Program-made: the position numbers and the translations under genes | Assembly (NCBI GenBank): GCA_026874595.1 | Contig: CM049311.1 | Coordinates: 45,261,676 to 45,325,675 of the forward strand | DNA length: 64,000 nucleotides | Source: Sipunculus nudus | Lineage: Eukaryota; Annelida; Sipuncula; Golfingiida; Sipunculidae | Direction of reading: 5' to 3' | Notes under the pieces: model-generated | Seen by the model: the letters and a program-made list of their open reading frames with translations, nothing else | What the model was told of the DNA's origin: nothing | Database searches by the model: none | Shown: piece after piece, positions 23,933-35,846 of the stretch | How positions within the stretch are numbered: the stretch's first letter is position 1 | How the letters are laid out: every line of letters begins with the position of its first letter

Positions 23933-24401
23933 TGCTTATTTATTCTGGGAGGAAATTGGGTTTGGGCAACATGCACTCGCACAATTTAAAGAGAAAAAAT
24001 AACACTTTTTACTGGAATAAAATTTAGAGCCTAAACCTTCAAAATATCAGGACTGCATATTATTATCTAGACTTATAAATGAAACAGAAAGATACTTACC
24101 AGACTAGATAAAAGGACTGCTCTTTGGATGTGGGTGGCTCTTCACCTGGGTAGCCGACACTGTCGTAAAACCAACCCCAAGGTGAAAAAGAAGCCATGTA
24201 CCCTCTGCCTGCCACAGAGGGCAGGCGTAGGGGCCCACTGCTCGATGATCCAAGAGAGAGCTGGAATTGCCAGGGCAAGGGGGTTTTATCCCAGAGGGGA
24301 AGTCCCTAGCTGCCTGTGATTGGCTATGGGGCATCTCTATATTGACTGTCAATCAGTGTTGATGCCCCACCCTAGCCAAGTCAAAGGGCAAGAATGTTAC
24401 A
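23933..24401 (-). repeat. LTR (5' LTR in element orientation)
   Basis: 469 bp, about 98% like 18034-18497 by eye. It is 5 nt longer because of an extra 'aacca'-type insertion near 24173. Confidence 0.85.
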
Positions 24402-24873
24402 AAATAATGAGGCACCTTACAATTCTGATATTTTAACTTGTATATTTTTTTCATATATTTTTTTTTACAAATTTATATAACCTGTAAATTAAAAAAGAAT
24501 ATGATGAAAACTATAAATGGAAAAAGTGGATATGCTAAAAAAATAGGGTTTAATATAAACATGAATGCATTATTTCCCTGAAAGTGAAATAAAGGTATCA
24601 GTCCATTCTGTCCACTTTAAATTTTTCATATGCATCACAGTATCTCAAAACTTTTACTGTTTTTCTTCATGACCGTCATGTCTTAGTATAAGTTTTGCAA
24701 TCATATATTTAGATCTTTACAATAACCAAGTGAGAGGGCCTTTTCCTCTTAGCTTCTCATATGCTTATAGGTATGAAAAACATTACATTAGAAATCAGCA
24801 TATTTTGTATTGGCAACAATTTTTTTGTATTGGCAAACTTCAGCTGAGCGCCGTGACCCATGGGTCCCTTGTT
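24402..24873 (+). mobile_element. A2 element 3' part with terminus
   Basis: AT-rich tail ending TCAGCTGAGCGCCGTGACCC, then ATGGGTCCCTTGTT at 24839-24873. This carries the inverted subterminal motif, hairpin GACCCATGGGTC and terminal TTGTT. It is taken as the right half of the element starting at 16924. Confidence 0.7.
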
Positions 24874-26927
24874 AATTTTAATAGGAATTTAAAAAACGAA
24901 ATTGGAAATAAAAAAAATAATTAAAATTCAACCGAATTTTAAAGTCTGAATGGCATTTGCAAAATGTCCATGCAGATTCAGTGAATGATTAAATTGATGA
25001 AAATATCTAATTAAGAAATAGGTTTCATCACATATCTGCTTTACATCCTTAAACTTGTAGCAATTAGAATTATAACTATGCATAGCCTACATTTATGAGG
25101 TATGTATGTTAGCTTTTAATAAAACGAGATTCCAAGTTTTGTGACCCAGCATTTCGTGAGAAAGCTAACACCCATGTCACTAATATGCACTGGTGCCTCA
25201 AAATAAATCACTAAACTGCCGTCAAAGTTTGAAAAATAAACTTGAAAAAGACAACTAAAATGGGGATACCCTTCATCGACTGAAACCATTGCAAGGTGAA
25301 GTGATTTTCGTTAAAAAAAAAACAAATCTGAGTATGAGTGTTTTGATGGAGAGTAGTAAGTAAATCCTAACAAATTAAGACTATAGTAGGGTTGCTACTC
25401 ATAATTTTAAAATTAAAACATTCATCTGAGATACTGGCGTCATTAAAATTTTAATTAAAAACACTCTGTATATATTTTGCTGAAATCTCCTAAGAATTGG
25501 GACAGCGTTCCTGTGCATATATTTACCTGGTAATGAGTATTCAGCAAGACTGGGACAGAATACATTTGTTTCTACTTTCCACTTCCTTTACATTTTGGAA
25601 TAAAATAAAAATGTATAAATTTTGTTGATAGCTGTCGTTTTAAGCATTTAAAATTTAACTTTCATTCGCACCATATATACTTTAAGTTTAAAGTCCATAG
25701 TTCATCAGAATCCAAGCCCAAACGTCACTGATGTCTTGAAATCTGGACATAAATCCTGATCAGTATCTGGTCTTGAACCTCAATCCCGATCAGGATTTGG
25801 TCAGGATGATATACATACACATATATAAATAGGCACTTCTATTATGGGATGCGTCAACATCTGAATGTTACGTTTTGAAGGCCAGGACTCCCCATAACAC
25901 TGAAAACAGTAACACCTCTAATGGTAAATCCTCTTTTTATCAATGGAATACTGCTTTTCTTTTTAGTATCATCTCGAGTCTTGGATGTTACAGTGCTACC
26001 TGATATGCATATTTAAAACAATAACTGCAAAAATGTGAACAATCTGATTTGAAAAATCTAAACGTCAGAAATTTTCAAGGCATAAATGATTTATTGTGTT
26101 AGTTTTGTAAGCGAAGTTTTCAAGACAGTTCTGAAGGACAGGTTTCGTATGAGTGGCGATTGATTGAGACAGATGCAGGTGAAGGAAATCCTGTGATATT
26201 TCCAATTTAATGACAAATTCATTTTGTTAGATATTTGACAGAGAATGCATCTTCTTAAATCTTCAAACACATTTTTTATAGAATCCCTTGTACCCCTTTT
26301 CATTTGGACACAAATTTGGCCAGTGTATAGAAGTAATAGCATTTGTATTAATTTTAAATCAAAAACGGATTAAAATGTGAAATTTTGAACTGAGGGGTTG
26401 ACAGATGACACTACTTTGTATGGTTTACCTAGCCGGCTCAATGAAATGTGAATGAATTGACAGTTGTATATCATGAATTCATATTACTATATGGTTTAGA
26501 TATATTTCTCTTCAACTAGTCTCAACCTGTCAGCATAATCAAGCAATTTAAATGACAACTGTCAAATCTGTCTCTGAAGTGAAAAAATTGCTATAAATTA
26601 ATAAAAAAAAGTTTGATAATTTTAAACTATCAGCTTATGGTTAAAATAAACATATTCTGTTCGAAAATGTTAAAAGACAGACTTTGTTTTCGCTCTTTTT
26701 AGCAAACAAAGCCTGAAAATTGTCTAAAATCCGGTTCTTTTTCAAATGCTTACTCCCGCTTTTATGATTAAAATACGAAATTTGAGATTTAAAATTTGAT
26801 AAACTAATATGACAATGAAAAATTCAAATAACATTTTGTTTCAATGGAATAATCACACTATAAAGTTTTTGCTGTCCTGTTGGACACAATACAAAATTAA
26901 CACAATATGCCAAAGTAAACATTAATT
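24874..26927. other. AT-rich single-copy region
   Basis: About 2 kb. I see no repeat ends and no exon-like frame with good splice sites. A local direct repetition around CCTGATCAG / TTGGTCAGGAT occurs at 25760-25810. A minus-strand frame of 83 codons (26091-26342) has no recognisable content. Confidence 0.5.
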
Positions 26928-28108
26928 GTATCCGCCAAAACGAAGTTATGCGGATACTACGTTTTTGACCAGGTTCCGCCGCCACCGCGGCTTTCGTTTC
27001 CGGAAAACTCCTCTGACACTATTGGAAGGATTTTTCTGAAACTTACATCCAATTAACGGGTCGCAAGTGAACTGGTGCCTAACTAATTGGCCTTGACCTC
27101 TGACCTTTCTTCTCTGCCCTGCGTCTGTTTATGCATCTTTTTCCACACATAAACCCACATATCTCTGGAACCGTTTGACCGATCAGGAAAAAAATTTGTA
27201 CGAATGTAGCCCTTGGATAGCTTTATAACATTCACAAAAAATGGTGGCGTCACCTTCAACCATGTTTGCACAGTGTCCATCTGTTCATCTGCCTTGGGTT
27301 AAAATCACTCATATCTCTGCAGTGGTTTGACTAATTCACCTGAAATTCGGCATGCGTGTACATCCTAGATAGCTTTCTTGATTTTATGACAGGTGGCGCC
27401 ACCTACATTCACGTTCACGCTGCAGACATCGAAGGTCATAATTCGGGAACCGTTTGACCAATCAGGAAAGAAAATTAACACAAGTGTAGCCCTTGGATAG
27501 CTTTATAACGTACACAAAAATGGTGGCGCCACCTGCAGCCATTTTTGCACAGCGTCCATCTGTTTGTCTGCCTTGGGTTAAAATCACTCATATCTCGGCA
27601 GTGGTTTGACCAAATTACCTGAAATTCGGCATGCGTATACATCCCGTATAGCTTTCTTGATTTTATGACAGGTGGCGCCACCTACATTCACGTTCCTATG
27701 TAGACATCCATGCTTATATCTCCGGACTCGTTCCACCAATCAGTAAAAAAAAATTTACACAAATGTAGATCTTGGATAGCTTTATAATATACACAAAAAA
27801 TGGTGGCGCCACCTGCAGCCATTTTTTGCACAGTTTCCATCTGTTTGTCTGCTGTGGGATAAAATCACTCCTACCTCTGCAGTGGTTTGACTTTTCCACC
27901 TGAATTTTTTTGTACAAATCTTGGATAGTTTCTCGTTCAAATAACAGGTGGCACCACCTACAATCCTGTTTACGTGGCAGACATCCATTCTAATATGCAA
28001 CACATGTAACTCTATTTCCCCTTGCCACTCAATCCATGCCTCACTTCACCCGTCCTACTCTGATTTTGGCGGATACACGTAGTCGCTTGTCGCCTACCCG
28101 TATTCTAG
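26928..28108 (+). mobile_element. Type-B element, complete
   Basis: Start GTATCCGCCAAAACGAAGTT with the 5' hairpin closing at GCGGATAC, then a shorter GC-rich leader. Core units hold GGTGGCGCCACC or a one-base variant near 27243, 27392, 27524, 27672, 27803 and 27948. The 3' end has TTTTGGCGGATAC, the terminal hairpin with one mismatch (GTAGTCG-CTTGT-CGCCTAC), then CCGTATTCTAG before TTATAAAC. One core unit fewer than the 1767-3522 copy. Non-coding. Confidence 0.85.
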
Positions 28109-28182
28109 TTATAAACATATTTTATTACGGAAGAGTATTGCTGCCACCTTGTAAAAGAAAAAAAAATTCTCGTTCTATCTCG

Positions 28183-28280
28183 TACGTACGACATACTATC
28201 TCATACATACGACATACTATCTCATACGTACGATATATTATCTCGTACGTACGACATATTATCTCGTACGTACGACATAA
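28183..28280 (+). repeat. 20-21-bp minisatellite of foldback left arm
   Basis: About five units of TCTCGTACGTACGACATATTA. The unit contains the 12-bp palindrome TCGTACGTACGA. Confidence 0.85.
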
Positions 28281-28352
28281 TTCATCTTATGGATCTGATT
28301 CACAGATTACACAAAAGGCCATCTTATATATGTATAAGTAATATATATATAA

Positions 28353-28402
<50 letters not shown>

Positions 28403-28404
<2 letters not shown>

Positions 28405-29293
28405 CTCTGGAGAAAAACAACAATAAAAATTCACAAGTCTGTTTCACGGGATGCGACCCGATCATCAGGTGAATATGGTTAGAATTTAGCTAACGGCGTG
28501 GTTTGAAAAGCCGAGACTTTACGAGATTACGAGATTATGCTTTGTGCGATTCGGGGGGGGGGGGGGGCACGTGAAAGACTGACACTGATCCTATTGTCCT
28601 TGGGGGCACAATAGGGTTGGTCGGGGTACACGTGCGTTACTGGAACATAACAGGGCAAAGAGGTTATTTAAATGTTTATTTATAATATAAAGATATATAC
28701 CAGGATGCTCAATTAGCATATTAAACTGATTATTAATAGGGTCTATGGAGCAGTGAACATATTAGTAGTATACATGTGGTATAAATACACATATCTTATG
28801 AAAATACACAATATACAAGGCACAAAACAATATAAGAGGCAAATATACTATACTCATACCAACTGGAATCACCATGCTGTAGTGGTAACGTCATGTCCCT
28901 CAACACTGCAAAGCAGTGAGAGAACAACTACCTGAACAGGTAAGTCTGCTCCATAGACCCTATTAATAATCAGTTTAATATGCTAATTGAGCATCCTGGT
29001 ATATATCTTTATATTATATATAAACATTTAAATAACCTCTTTGCCCTGTTATGTTCCAGTAACGCACGTGTACCCCGACCAACCCTATTGTGCCCCCGAG
29101 ACAATCGGATCAGTGTTAGTCTTTCACGTGCACCCCGCCCCGAATCGCACAAAGCATAATCTCTTAATCTCGTAAAGTCTCGGATTTTCAAACCACGCCG
29201 ATAGCTTCATTCTAACCATATTCACCTGATGATCGGGTCGCATCCCGTGAAACAGACTTGTGAATTTTTAGTGTTTGTTTTTCTCCAGAGTTA
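28403..29293. mobile_element. Palindromic element: 350-bp inverted arms, 192-bp loop
   Basis: Left arm 28403-28753 and right arm 28946-29293 are inverted copies of one sequence ('actctggagaaaaac', 'cacctgatgatcgggtcgc', 'gttactggaacataacaggg', 'gtctatggagcag'). The loop 28754-28945 is AT-rich and ends with a stretch (28876-28935) that faintly resembles a tRNA-like internal promoter. (AT)n runs flank it (28340-28402, 29356-29430). The left arm carries a 15-G run (28553-28567) that is much shorter in the right arm. It sits inside the left arm of the foldback element. Confidence 0.75.
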
Positions 29294-29352
29294 CACCGCT
29301 CTGGCCTAGTCTGTAGGCCATAGAGCACTTTACATCGGAGGGTAACACTACC

Positions 29353-29355
<3 letters not shown>

Positions 29356-29430
<75 letters not shown>
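29356..29430. repeat. (AT)n microsatellite
   Basis: Uninterrupted AT dinucleotide run beside the palindromic element. A partner run lies at 28340-28402 and another, smaller one at 31471-31508. Confidence 0.9.
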
Positions 29431-29433
<3 letters not shown>

Positions 29434-30721
29434 AAATAATGCGTGTTATCACCCTAACTACACCATCTCCACCTCCTTGCAAACCGTCGGAACACCGTTG
29501 AAAAGAAAAATACATATATATACTTAGTATATTTATTTATTTATATATACTATAAATTTAAATGTTATTTGATATATCATTTTTTTGTGTCTCGGTTCCT
29601 GAAATATTTCAAGGAAGTGAAATTTATCAAATCGTCAGCCATTCATATAACTTTCATTTTTTAAAAAGGTAGAAAAATTCTGTTAGCAGTGTATGTTATA
29701 ATGATAAGCCTGTCAAAATATTAATAAGAAGAAAATATTACCTGTGCCAAATTGAAACTACCTTTTTCAACTACCTTTAACTGGATCAAGCACTTCGATT
29801 CATTATATATGAATCAGGGCCTCTCCTTACGGGCATCTCTGTATTACAGACACCTCTATATTGTTACACGTACACATACCACATATAAGATCTTATATTT
29901 ATCCGCAAATGAGACAAATCTGAGTTGAAGATTTTACCACCACTTCAGCCTGACGTATAGGAGGAAAAGATTTGTATTAGAATTTCGTATTCTTCTGTCA
30001 CAGATTATTCGCACGTCCATGAGTGATAGTTTTTAATATCTTTTTATAATTTAGTTCAAAATAAACATTATACGTACCCCATTAAAAGGGTTGTTGACTG
30101 TACAGCTACCCATCGATCATATCAATGGCTGTATATGCATTAAATAGTTTAAAAAATCAACTGCACGGTGCGTTATGTCATAAATCTAGTTCTTTGACAG
30201 ATAAGGTTAGAGTATTAGAAACCTGTCCCACAAATATTCATTCTCAGTTACTTAAAATCAGGCTATTTGGTAGCTGTACCTATTGTCCGAACCCTTCTTT
30301 CTCCAAAAAGTAGTTTCAGTTTGGCGAAGGCAATATTTTTTTTCTTATTAACATTATGACAGGCTCACTTTATCAACAGTGTACACTGCTAACAGAATTT
30401 AATCACCAATCTGAAAAATGAAACTTCTGTATATGACTGTCAGACAACGATTTGATATATTTCGCTTCCTCGAAATATTACAGAAACCTGGACACAAAAA
30501 AATGATAAATGGAATAGCATTTAAATATATACTATAAATGAATAAATATATGTGAGTGTGCGTGTTCGTTACAAAAGTGGTCAAGCGGTTTGTAAGGGGG
30601 CGGAGATGTTGTATATAGTTAATATGAAAACACAGTGAAACACACATTTAACATATGTATTGCTTATAAAAATATCTGTTGGCATGTTGTCTAGTCTGTG
30701 AATCAGACCGGTAAGATTTAT

Positions 30722-30976
30722 TATGTCGTACGTACGAGATAATATGTCGTACGTACGAGATAATATGTCGTACGTACGAGATAATATGTCGTACGTACGA
30801 AATATTATGTCGTATGTATGAGATAATATATGTCGTACGTACGAGATAGTATGTTGTACGTACGAGATAATATGTTGTACGTACGGGATAATATGTCGTA
30901 CGTACGAGATAATATATGTCGTACGTACGAGATAGTATGTCGTACATACGAGATAACATGTCGTACGTACGAGATA
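30722..30976 (-). repeat. 20-22-bp minisatellite of foldback right arm
   Basis: About 12 units of GTCGTACGTACGAGATAATAT, inverted relative to 28183-28280. It produces the longest open frames of the window (133 and 146 codons, minus), which are repetitive artefacts. Confidence 0.85.
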
Positions 30977-31022
30977 AATCATTTATTTTTCTTTTACCAG
31001 GTGGCAGCAATACGCTTCCGTA

Positions 31023-31468
31023 CTTTATAACATTTTTTTTCAAAATATTTTTGTAGATTAAAACGATGTTAAGGTGTAACTTTAGCAAGACATTTAACTA
31101 GAATTTAATTGGAAAGTTGATGAGAAAACTACAAATAGAAAGGTAAGATAATAATATTTATTTTTAAAACAAATCAAAATATCTCCGCTGTCCTGCCGGC
31201 TTTAATAAAGACGTGTACATCCCACATGTGCACTTCTAAAATTTAAGCGCACTTTGTTTTAGGTTATAGATCCGAAATGTAATGGCGCCATTTCATTGGA
31301 TTCTGTCCATCAAATTTTATGTTAATTTTATAATATTATGACTTATTTTGTCAGCGTTTTTTCGCGATATGACATTATTTAACACTTGTCCGTGCCGTTT
31401 AAGTGGAAAAGTATCCCTGTGTCAGCTCCAGTACATGAAGCTATCAGTGTCGGATCCACAAATATAAC

Positions 31469-31511
<43 letters not shown>

Positions 31512-31883
31512 TTACTTAAATGGATAAAATCTAGAGCCATGTTGATTTAGGAAGTCAGGTACACAGGGGAGGGTATTTGTGTCCACCTCCCATTTTGAGA
31601 ATTATTTTTAAATATGCAGTGTTCAGAGCAATTTAAAAAAAAAATGAGTATTTTCTGTTGCTCAACTATTGTTCTCTTAAATGTCTTTGCATAAACATAG
31701 TCAAACTATAGAGGGTGGGAGTTCACGTGTGGCGGGCTGTAATATTTACATTTCTTCAAAATTTGGGTAACAACTGGAAAGTCCAAACATTCAATCGTTT
31801 GTGTCATGTTGATATATACAAATTTATATGGTGAAAATGCGCATCTATACTTGCAAAAATGAAATCTTCGTGGTAATATAATT
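31023..31883. other. Unassigned AT-rich region with (AT)n at 31471-31508
   Basis: No gene-like frame. Holds one (AT)n microsatellite and a lone AATGGCGCCATT palindrome near 31282. Confidence 0.5.
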
Positions 31884-32677
31884 GTATCTGCCAAAACAAA
31901 GTGTTGCAGATACTATTTTTTTGACCGGGTTCCGCCGCCTCCACCGCGTTCTTTTCCTGAGAACTCCTTTGCATCTCCTCCATCTGCAATCTTTTTTTTT
32001 CGCGTGGCGTCCATCCGTGTGTTTGCTTTGGGTGAAAATTGCTCTTATCTCTGGAGTGGTTCAATGTATTGGTCTGAAAATTGGCATGTCGATCCATCTT
32101 GGAGAGTTTTCTCATAGATAAAACAGGTGGCATCACCTACTTTCCCTTTTTTGTAGAATACATGAATGCCCTTTTCTCAGGAGCGATTTGCCCTATTGGC
32201 CTGAAATTGTGCATGTCCATAGATCTTGGAACCCTCCAACTTGTATCCAAGCCTGGTTGCGCCATCTGCAAGTGTTTTTGCGTTGCATCAATCCGTCTGT
32301 TTACTTTGGGTAAAAATCGCTGATATATGAGGAGTTGATGGATGCATCAACCCGACATTTTAGCATGTTTATTCGTCTTGCATAGCTTTGTTGTGGACAG
32401 ACAGGTGGCGCAACCTGCTGTTGTTTTATAGAATAGGCCTACATTAATGCACTTTTTCTCAGTAGTGCATTGGCGTCTCCGCTTGAAATATTGCATTGTG
32501 TATCCAGCTGTAGATATATTTTTGGTGAAATTGCACATATATTAGGAGTTTAATTGGCATTACTGATGCCACAAATTTAGAGTCATGTCATGTCAGGAAC
32601 ATTCCATGACTTACATTACCAATGCCACTGTTATATGGCCGATACACGTAGTCACTTGTCGACTACCTGTTTTCTAG
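31884..32677 (+). mobile_element. Type-B element, strongly diverged copy
   Basis: Start GTATCTGCCAAAACAAAGTG, closing GCAGATAC. The core is recognisable but eroded: 'aggtggcatcacct' (32125), 'aggtggcgcaacct' (32402), 'gaaattgtgcatgtccatagatcttgga'. The 3' end is GATACACGTAGTCACTTGTC, then GACTACCTGTTTTCTAG. About 790 bp, so it has fewer units than the other copies. The oldest type-B copy here. Confidence 0.75.
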
Positions 32678-32715
32678 CTGATATATTATAGTGGCATGTT
32701 AAACCTTGCATATTA

Positions 32716-32800
32716 CCGGCTTCTGTGGTTTAGGAAGCGCACCGGACCCGACAGAGTACAGGTTGTGAGTTCGAGTATTAGCCGAGGAGCTGTATGATTT
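32716..32800 (+). repeat. Possible tRNA-derived SINE head, degraded
   Basis: GTGGTTTAGGAAGCGCACCGG resembles a tRNA A-box region, and GTTGTGAGTTCGAGTATTAG a B-box, at tRNA-like spacing, closing near 'gccgaggagc'. It is followed by a non-tRNA body and a (GT)n/G-run (32858-32890), as SINE tails can be. Cloverleaf pairing is poor, so it is not a functional tRNA. Confidence 0.45.
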
Positions 32801-32857
32801 TTCATGGTCGACCCTAAGGAAATGGGAAGGCCTTGCCACATAGACGAATGCGAATTG

Positions 32858-32858
32858 T

Positions 32859-32889
<31 letters not shown>

Positions 32890-32890
32890 T
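32858..32890. repeat. (GT)n followed by an 18-19-base G run
   Basis: Simple sequence GTGTGTGT then poly-G. Confidence 0.9.
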
Positions 32891-33842
32891 TTCGATGTTA
32901 TGAGAGTGTATTTAACAGAAAGACCCCCTCCCTCAGTATAAGATTTTTGGATGCTATCTTAACCACAGGGCTGTTCATTTAAGGGGCCCAATCACCTATA
33001 AAGCATGTTGAAATAACACGAAAAATAGCTTTTTCCCTTAAAATAAATTTGTACCTGCCGAAACATTGCCCTGAAACCGTTTACTTACTTCTGTAAACGA
33101 GTGTTAAAAGCAGTGGACCGGGCACGTTCAAAGGTGTCAACATAAACACAGCGCGTGGGACTGTGCGTTGCTGAGCCACAACACATGACAATCATAAGAT
33201 GCCCTGACTGACTTGGCCAAAAATGTATTTCATTATCACGCTGGCTGAAAATTCGTGTGTTACTGCTCACAATCGGACCATCGGTTACGCGGCCTTGTTA
33301 TGGTTAACAGACACACGTGGACTGTGTTTACAAAGACGCAGAGCCATAACAAGGTGTTAAACAGCTGTGTGCGAGGTACTGAGACTGTGCTGATATCGTT
33401 TTGCTGGGAAACTTTTGTATAAAGCAAAACTGAATTGATATTGTGAAAGACAGGCATAATATTGCTCTTGATAATGTCCCTTTCATATCCTCAATTTATG
33501 AATTAGAATGTAATAAACCGTCGATAAATTAATAATATATACGTACATTGTATTAAGTTTTTAAATTAAACCAAGAGAAGCTTAAATGCGCTATATGTTT
33601 GGCTATAAACGGGAAACATGATGACAGTATTTCATTGGACTCCGTCCAACCATTTATGTTTAAGTCTGACCTCATCATCGTTTATTCAAAATGTCATTAC
33701 AATTATTAATTCCCACAATATTCTTAATTATTCATTAAAATTAAAATTCAGGGTTTAAGTAAAATGTTACAATGAAAACCTAATATTAATCAAATATAGA
33801 ATGATAAAAATGAATCCCACATGCCGTTTCAGTGAAATATAT
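32891..33842. other. Unassigned region
   Basis: About 950 bp, GC-richer at 33070-33400. A minus-strand frame ends at a donor-like AA|GTAAGT near 33076, but I found no convincing upstream exon boundary, so no gene is called. Confidence 0.4.
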
Positions 33843-34647
33843 TGTTACGAAACCTAATATCAACAGATCACGTATGCGTGATGAACATCAATTTTGTAAT
33901 GGAGAAAAAAATCAGATTCTGTAACACTAGGCAGCGTGAAATGCCTAGGGGAATGGATTTAGAAGTCAGTATTTTTTTTTTTGGTTATTAACTAACCATA
34001 ATTTATTCTTAAAACAATCCCTACATTACAAACACTAAATCAGTACAATGACACAGTATAACAGCAGTATAACAGCAAATCAATACAATCACACAGGAAA
34101 AAAAAAACCAAAGTAAACAGTACCTGGATACCACCACTGTCACAGCGACAAGTTCTTTAAAATGTATAAGCGGCACACAAATTCTCTTGGAGAATAACAG
34201 TCCAATGTGAAGCTCTTGTAACAATCCCGTAAGTAAACTGAAGACCAAATAAGATTCGTCACAAATCCAGAAGAAAATCTATAATTGCTGCACTTATCGG
34301 AATAGGTCCCAAAAACTGACATACACGCTTCTGTGTCCGCTGGAATATTCTCTCCCCTCTCTTTCGACTTTAAAACACCGCCTCTTCATATAACTTTTCA
34401 CCTCAAGCCGAGAATTCTCTATTTCTCTAACAATCTAAAGAATCTAACATAATACACAGTACACACGCGTTACAAGATCCATCTAGAAAAACGAATGCCG
34501 TGTCTCTACATATTAGGGTTCACAAGCTAGCATGACAACGAGAGTTCAACCAGTACGGATTAAACTGAGAGTGCAACACCCGGCCAGGCGAGGCCACCAC
34601 AACACGAGTTACGCCCGTGTCACACAATAAAAAAGACATCTGTAACT
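33843..34647 (-). mobile_element. Solo LTR, family L2, copy 1
   Basis: 805 bp. The plus strand starts TGTTACGAAACC and ends CTGTAACT, flanked by ATAT on both sides (33839-33842, 34648-34651). It shares most of its length with 51209-51976: 'cagatcacgtatgcgtgatgaaca', 'gattctgtaacactaggcagcg', 'gagttcaaccagtacgga', 'gttacgcccgtgtcaca'. The strand is chosen because copy 2 has a TATATAAAGG box on the minus strand. No internal domain is adjacent, so this is a recombination product. Confidence 0.78.
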
Positions 34648-34651
34648 ATAT

Positions 34652-35846
34652 ACCCACCAAAATTGTGTTGTGCTTCCGCTAAAAAAGCTAATAGATATTC
34701 AAAATATAAACGTTATTCGCACAAACTCGAAATTTAGGGCTCTTATGGGAATTGGCCCCAGGACTATACGTGGATACAGTTTATCATAATTACGGACGTT
34801 GGTTCTCGGAAATGGTGCCGGATAACGCAAAATGCCAGATAAGGACCTAAAATATATTGAGGTAATCCGTTCTCAAGGAATATGTCGGTTTCCGCCGAAT
34901 GCCGGATTATCAAATTTCCGATTTTAGGGTTTAGACTGTATCGTGACCTTTAAGTGTGAGGATACATTTGTCATCTCACGTCATATACTGAAGGAGCTGG
35001 AGCAGTTGAGTAAAAAAAATCAAGAAAAATAACCTCCAGTTTGAACTCTAGTTTCCATATCGTAAACGGATAAAAGATGACAGATTATAAATTCTGAAAT
35101 TAATTGCCCCCACACTGGAAAAGTTTAAGAAGTTTTAAAAGCAGCCATACCATATTTAACTGTATCACCTGCTAGTCACTAAAGGTAAAAAAGCATTCAA
35201 GGGAAGCTTCACTGGGAAGCCCACCTGCTGGGTATTTACATGCAGGCTACAGCAACAGAGTCAGATGAAAGGTTGCCCAGACCCCTCCTCCCCCCCCCCA
35301 GCTTATAGCACACTGTTTAACACTAATTCGTCTTCCACTGAGTGATGTATTGCTTGTGTAAATCACAGTCTTGTAATCATGCAGCATTTGTGCTGATACT
35401 GCAGATGATTTTGAAAAGGGAACAATTTCATTTTATAAACACATATTAGATTCAATATCAATTTGTTTAAATTAATGAAAAAGAAAATGAAAATCTAAAT
35501 AAAAATCAGAATATTGTTCTTATATGTTTTTTTTTCATTTAAACTCTTTGTAAATCACTTAATTCTGTTTAAATTTTTATTCATAATAACCCAACTAATT
35601 CTGCTAATATAGGAATATGTAATTCAGCTGGAAAATCATTTACATGCTTAAACATGTTAAATTAGTACAACTGTTTTATAAATCTTATTATTGACAATGA
35701 TATTAACTCTGCAGATCTTGTATTTGCACTGTTAAAGGTGTACTTTTAAAATGTTTCGATTAATGGCTTTGACTGCCGTTTCGCATTGTGATGAATTACT
35801 ATTATTATGTAATTTACATCTAAGTATCACTGGATGTTTATACTTT
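34652..35846. other. Unassigned region
   Basis: 1.2 kb, AT-rich. Around 34780-34930 a stretch with 'atggtgccggataacgcaaaatgccagataagg' and 'gccgaatgccggattatc' has internal repetition but no frame. No host exon seen. Confidence 0.45.

Larger units (their letters stand above)
18034..24401 (-). mobile_element. Non-autonomous LTR retrotransposon (LARD-like), minus orientation
   Basis: Two direct repeats of 464 and 469 bp bound a 5.4-kb interior. Read on the minus strand each LTR begins TGTAACATTC and ends ATAAATAAGCA. A purine tract AAAGGGGGGAAGGA abuts the 3' LTR (18498-18512 on plus), fixing the minus orientation. A possible primer-binding start TGGCGAGCGATG lies 8 nt after the 5' LTR (about 23913-23924). 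Flanks AAATC (18029-18033) and AAATA (24402-24406) resemble a 5-bp duplication with one change. The two LTRs differ by roughly seven substitutions and one 5-nt indel by eye, so insertion is fairly recent. No gag or pol is found (longest frame 126 codons, unrecognised), so it must depend on another element. Confidence 0.82.
28126..31022. mobile_element. Foldback (long-TIR) element with a nested palindromic insertion
   Basis: Termini TACGGAAGAGTATTGCTGCC (28126) and the inverse of TACGGAAGCGTATTGCTGCC (31022). Each arm carries a 20-bp minisatellite, then 'gatctgattcacaga', then AT-rich DNA. After the nested insertion at about 28346-29440 the left arm continues ('catctccacctccttgcaaacc...tgtgtctcggttcctgaaatattt', 29465-29720). 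Its inverted partner is 30370-30610. Arms of about 700 bp face each other around a centre of about 500 bp (29780-30320). No transposase. The two arms are diverged, so the element is old. No clear target duplication. Confidence 0.7.

Noticed and set aside
24841-24873. Family-A 3' end as an independent solo element
   Set aside because: Better explained as the right end of the A2 element opened at 16924 and split by the LTR element, though this remains an inference.
30581-31088. Longest open frames of the window (133 and 146 codons, minus)
   Set aside because: They translate the 20-21-bp minisatellite of the foldback arm (repeating SYVRHI/RTYDIL words). A unit length divisible by 3 keeps frames open; no protein features.
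32716-32800. Functional tRNA gene
   Set aside because: A- and B-box-like words are present but acceptor and anticodon stems do not pair; kept only as a possible SINE head.
33076-33200. Possible minus-strand exon ending AA|GTAAGT
   Set aside because: The donor is good, but no acceptor with a clear pyrimidine tract in a matching frame was found, and phase does not tie it to other exons.
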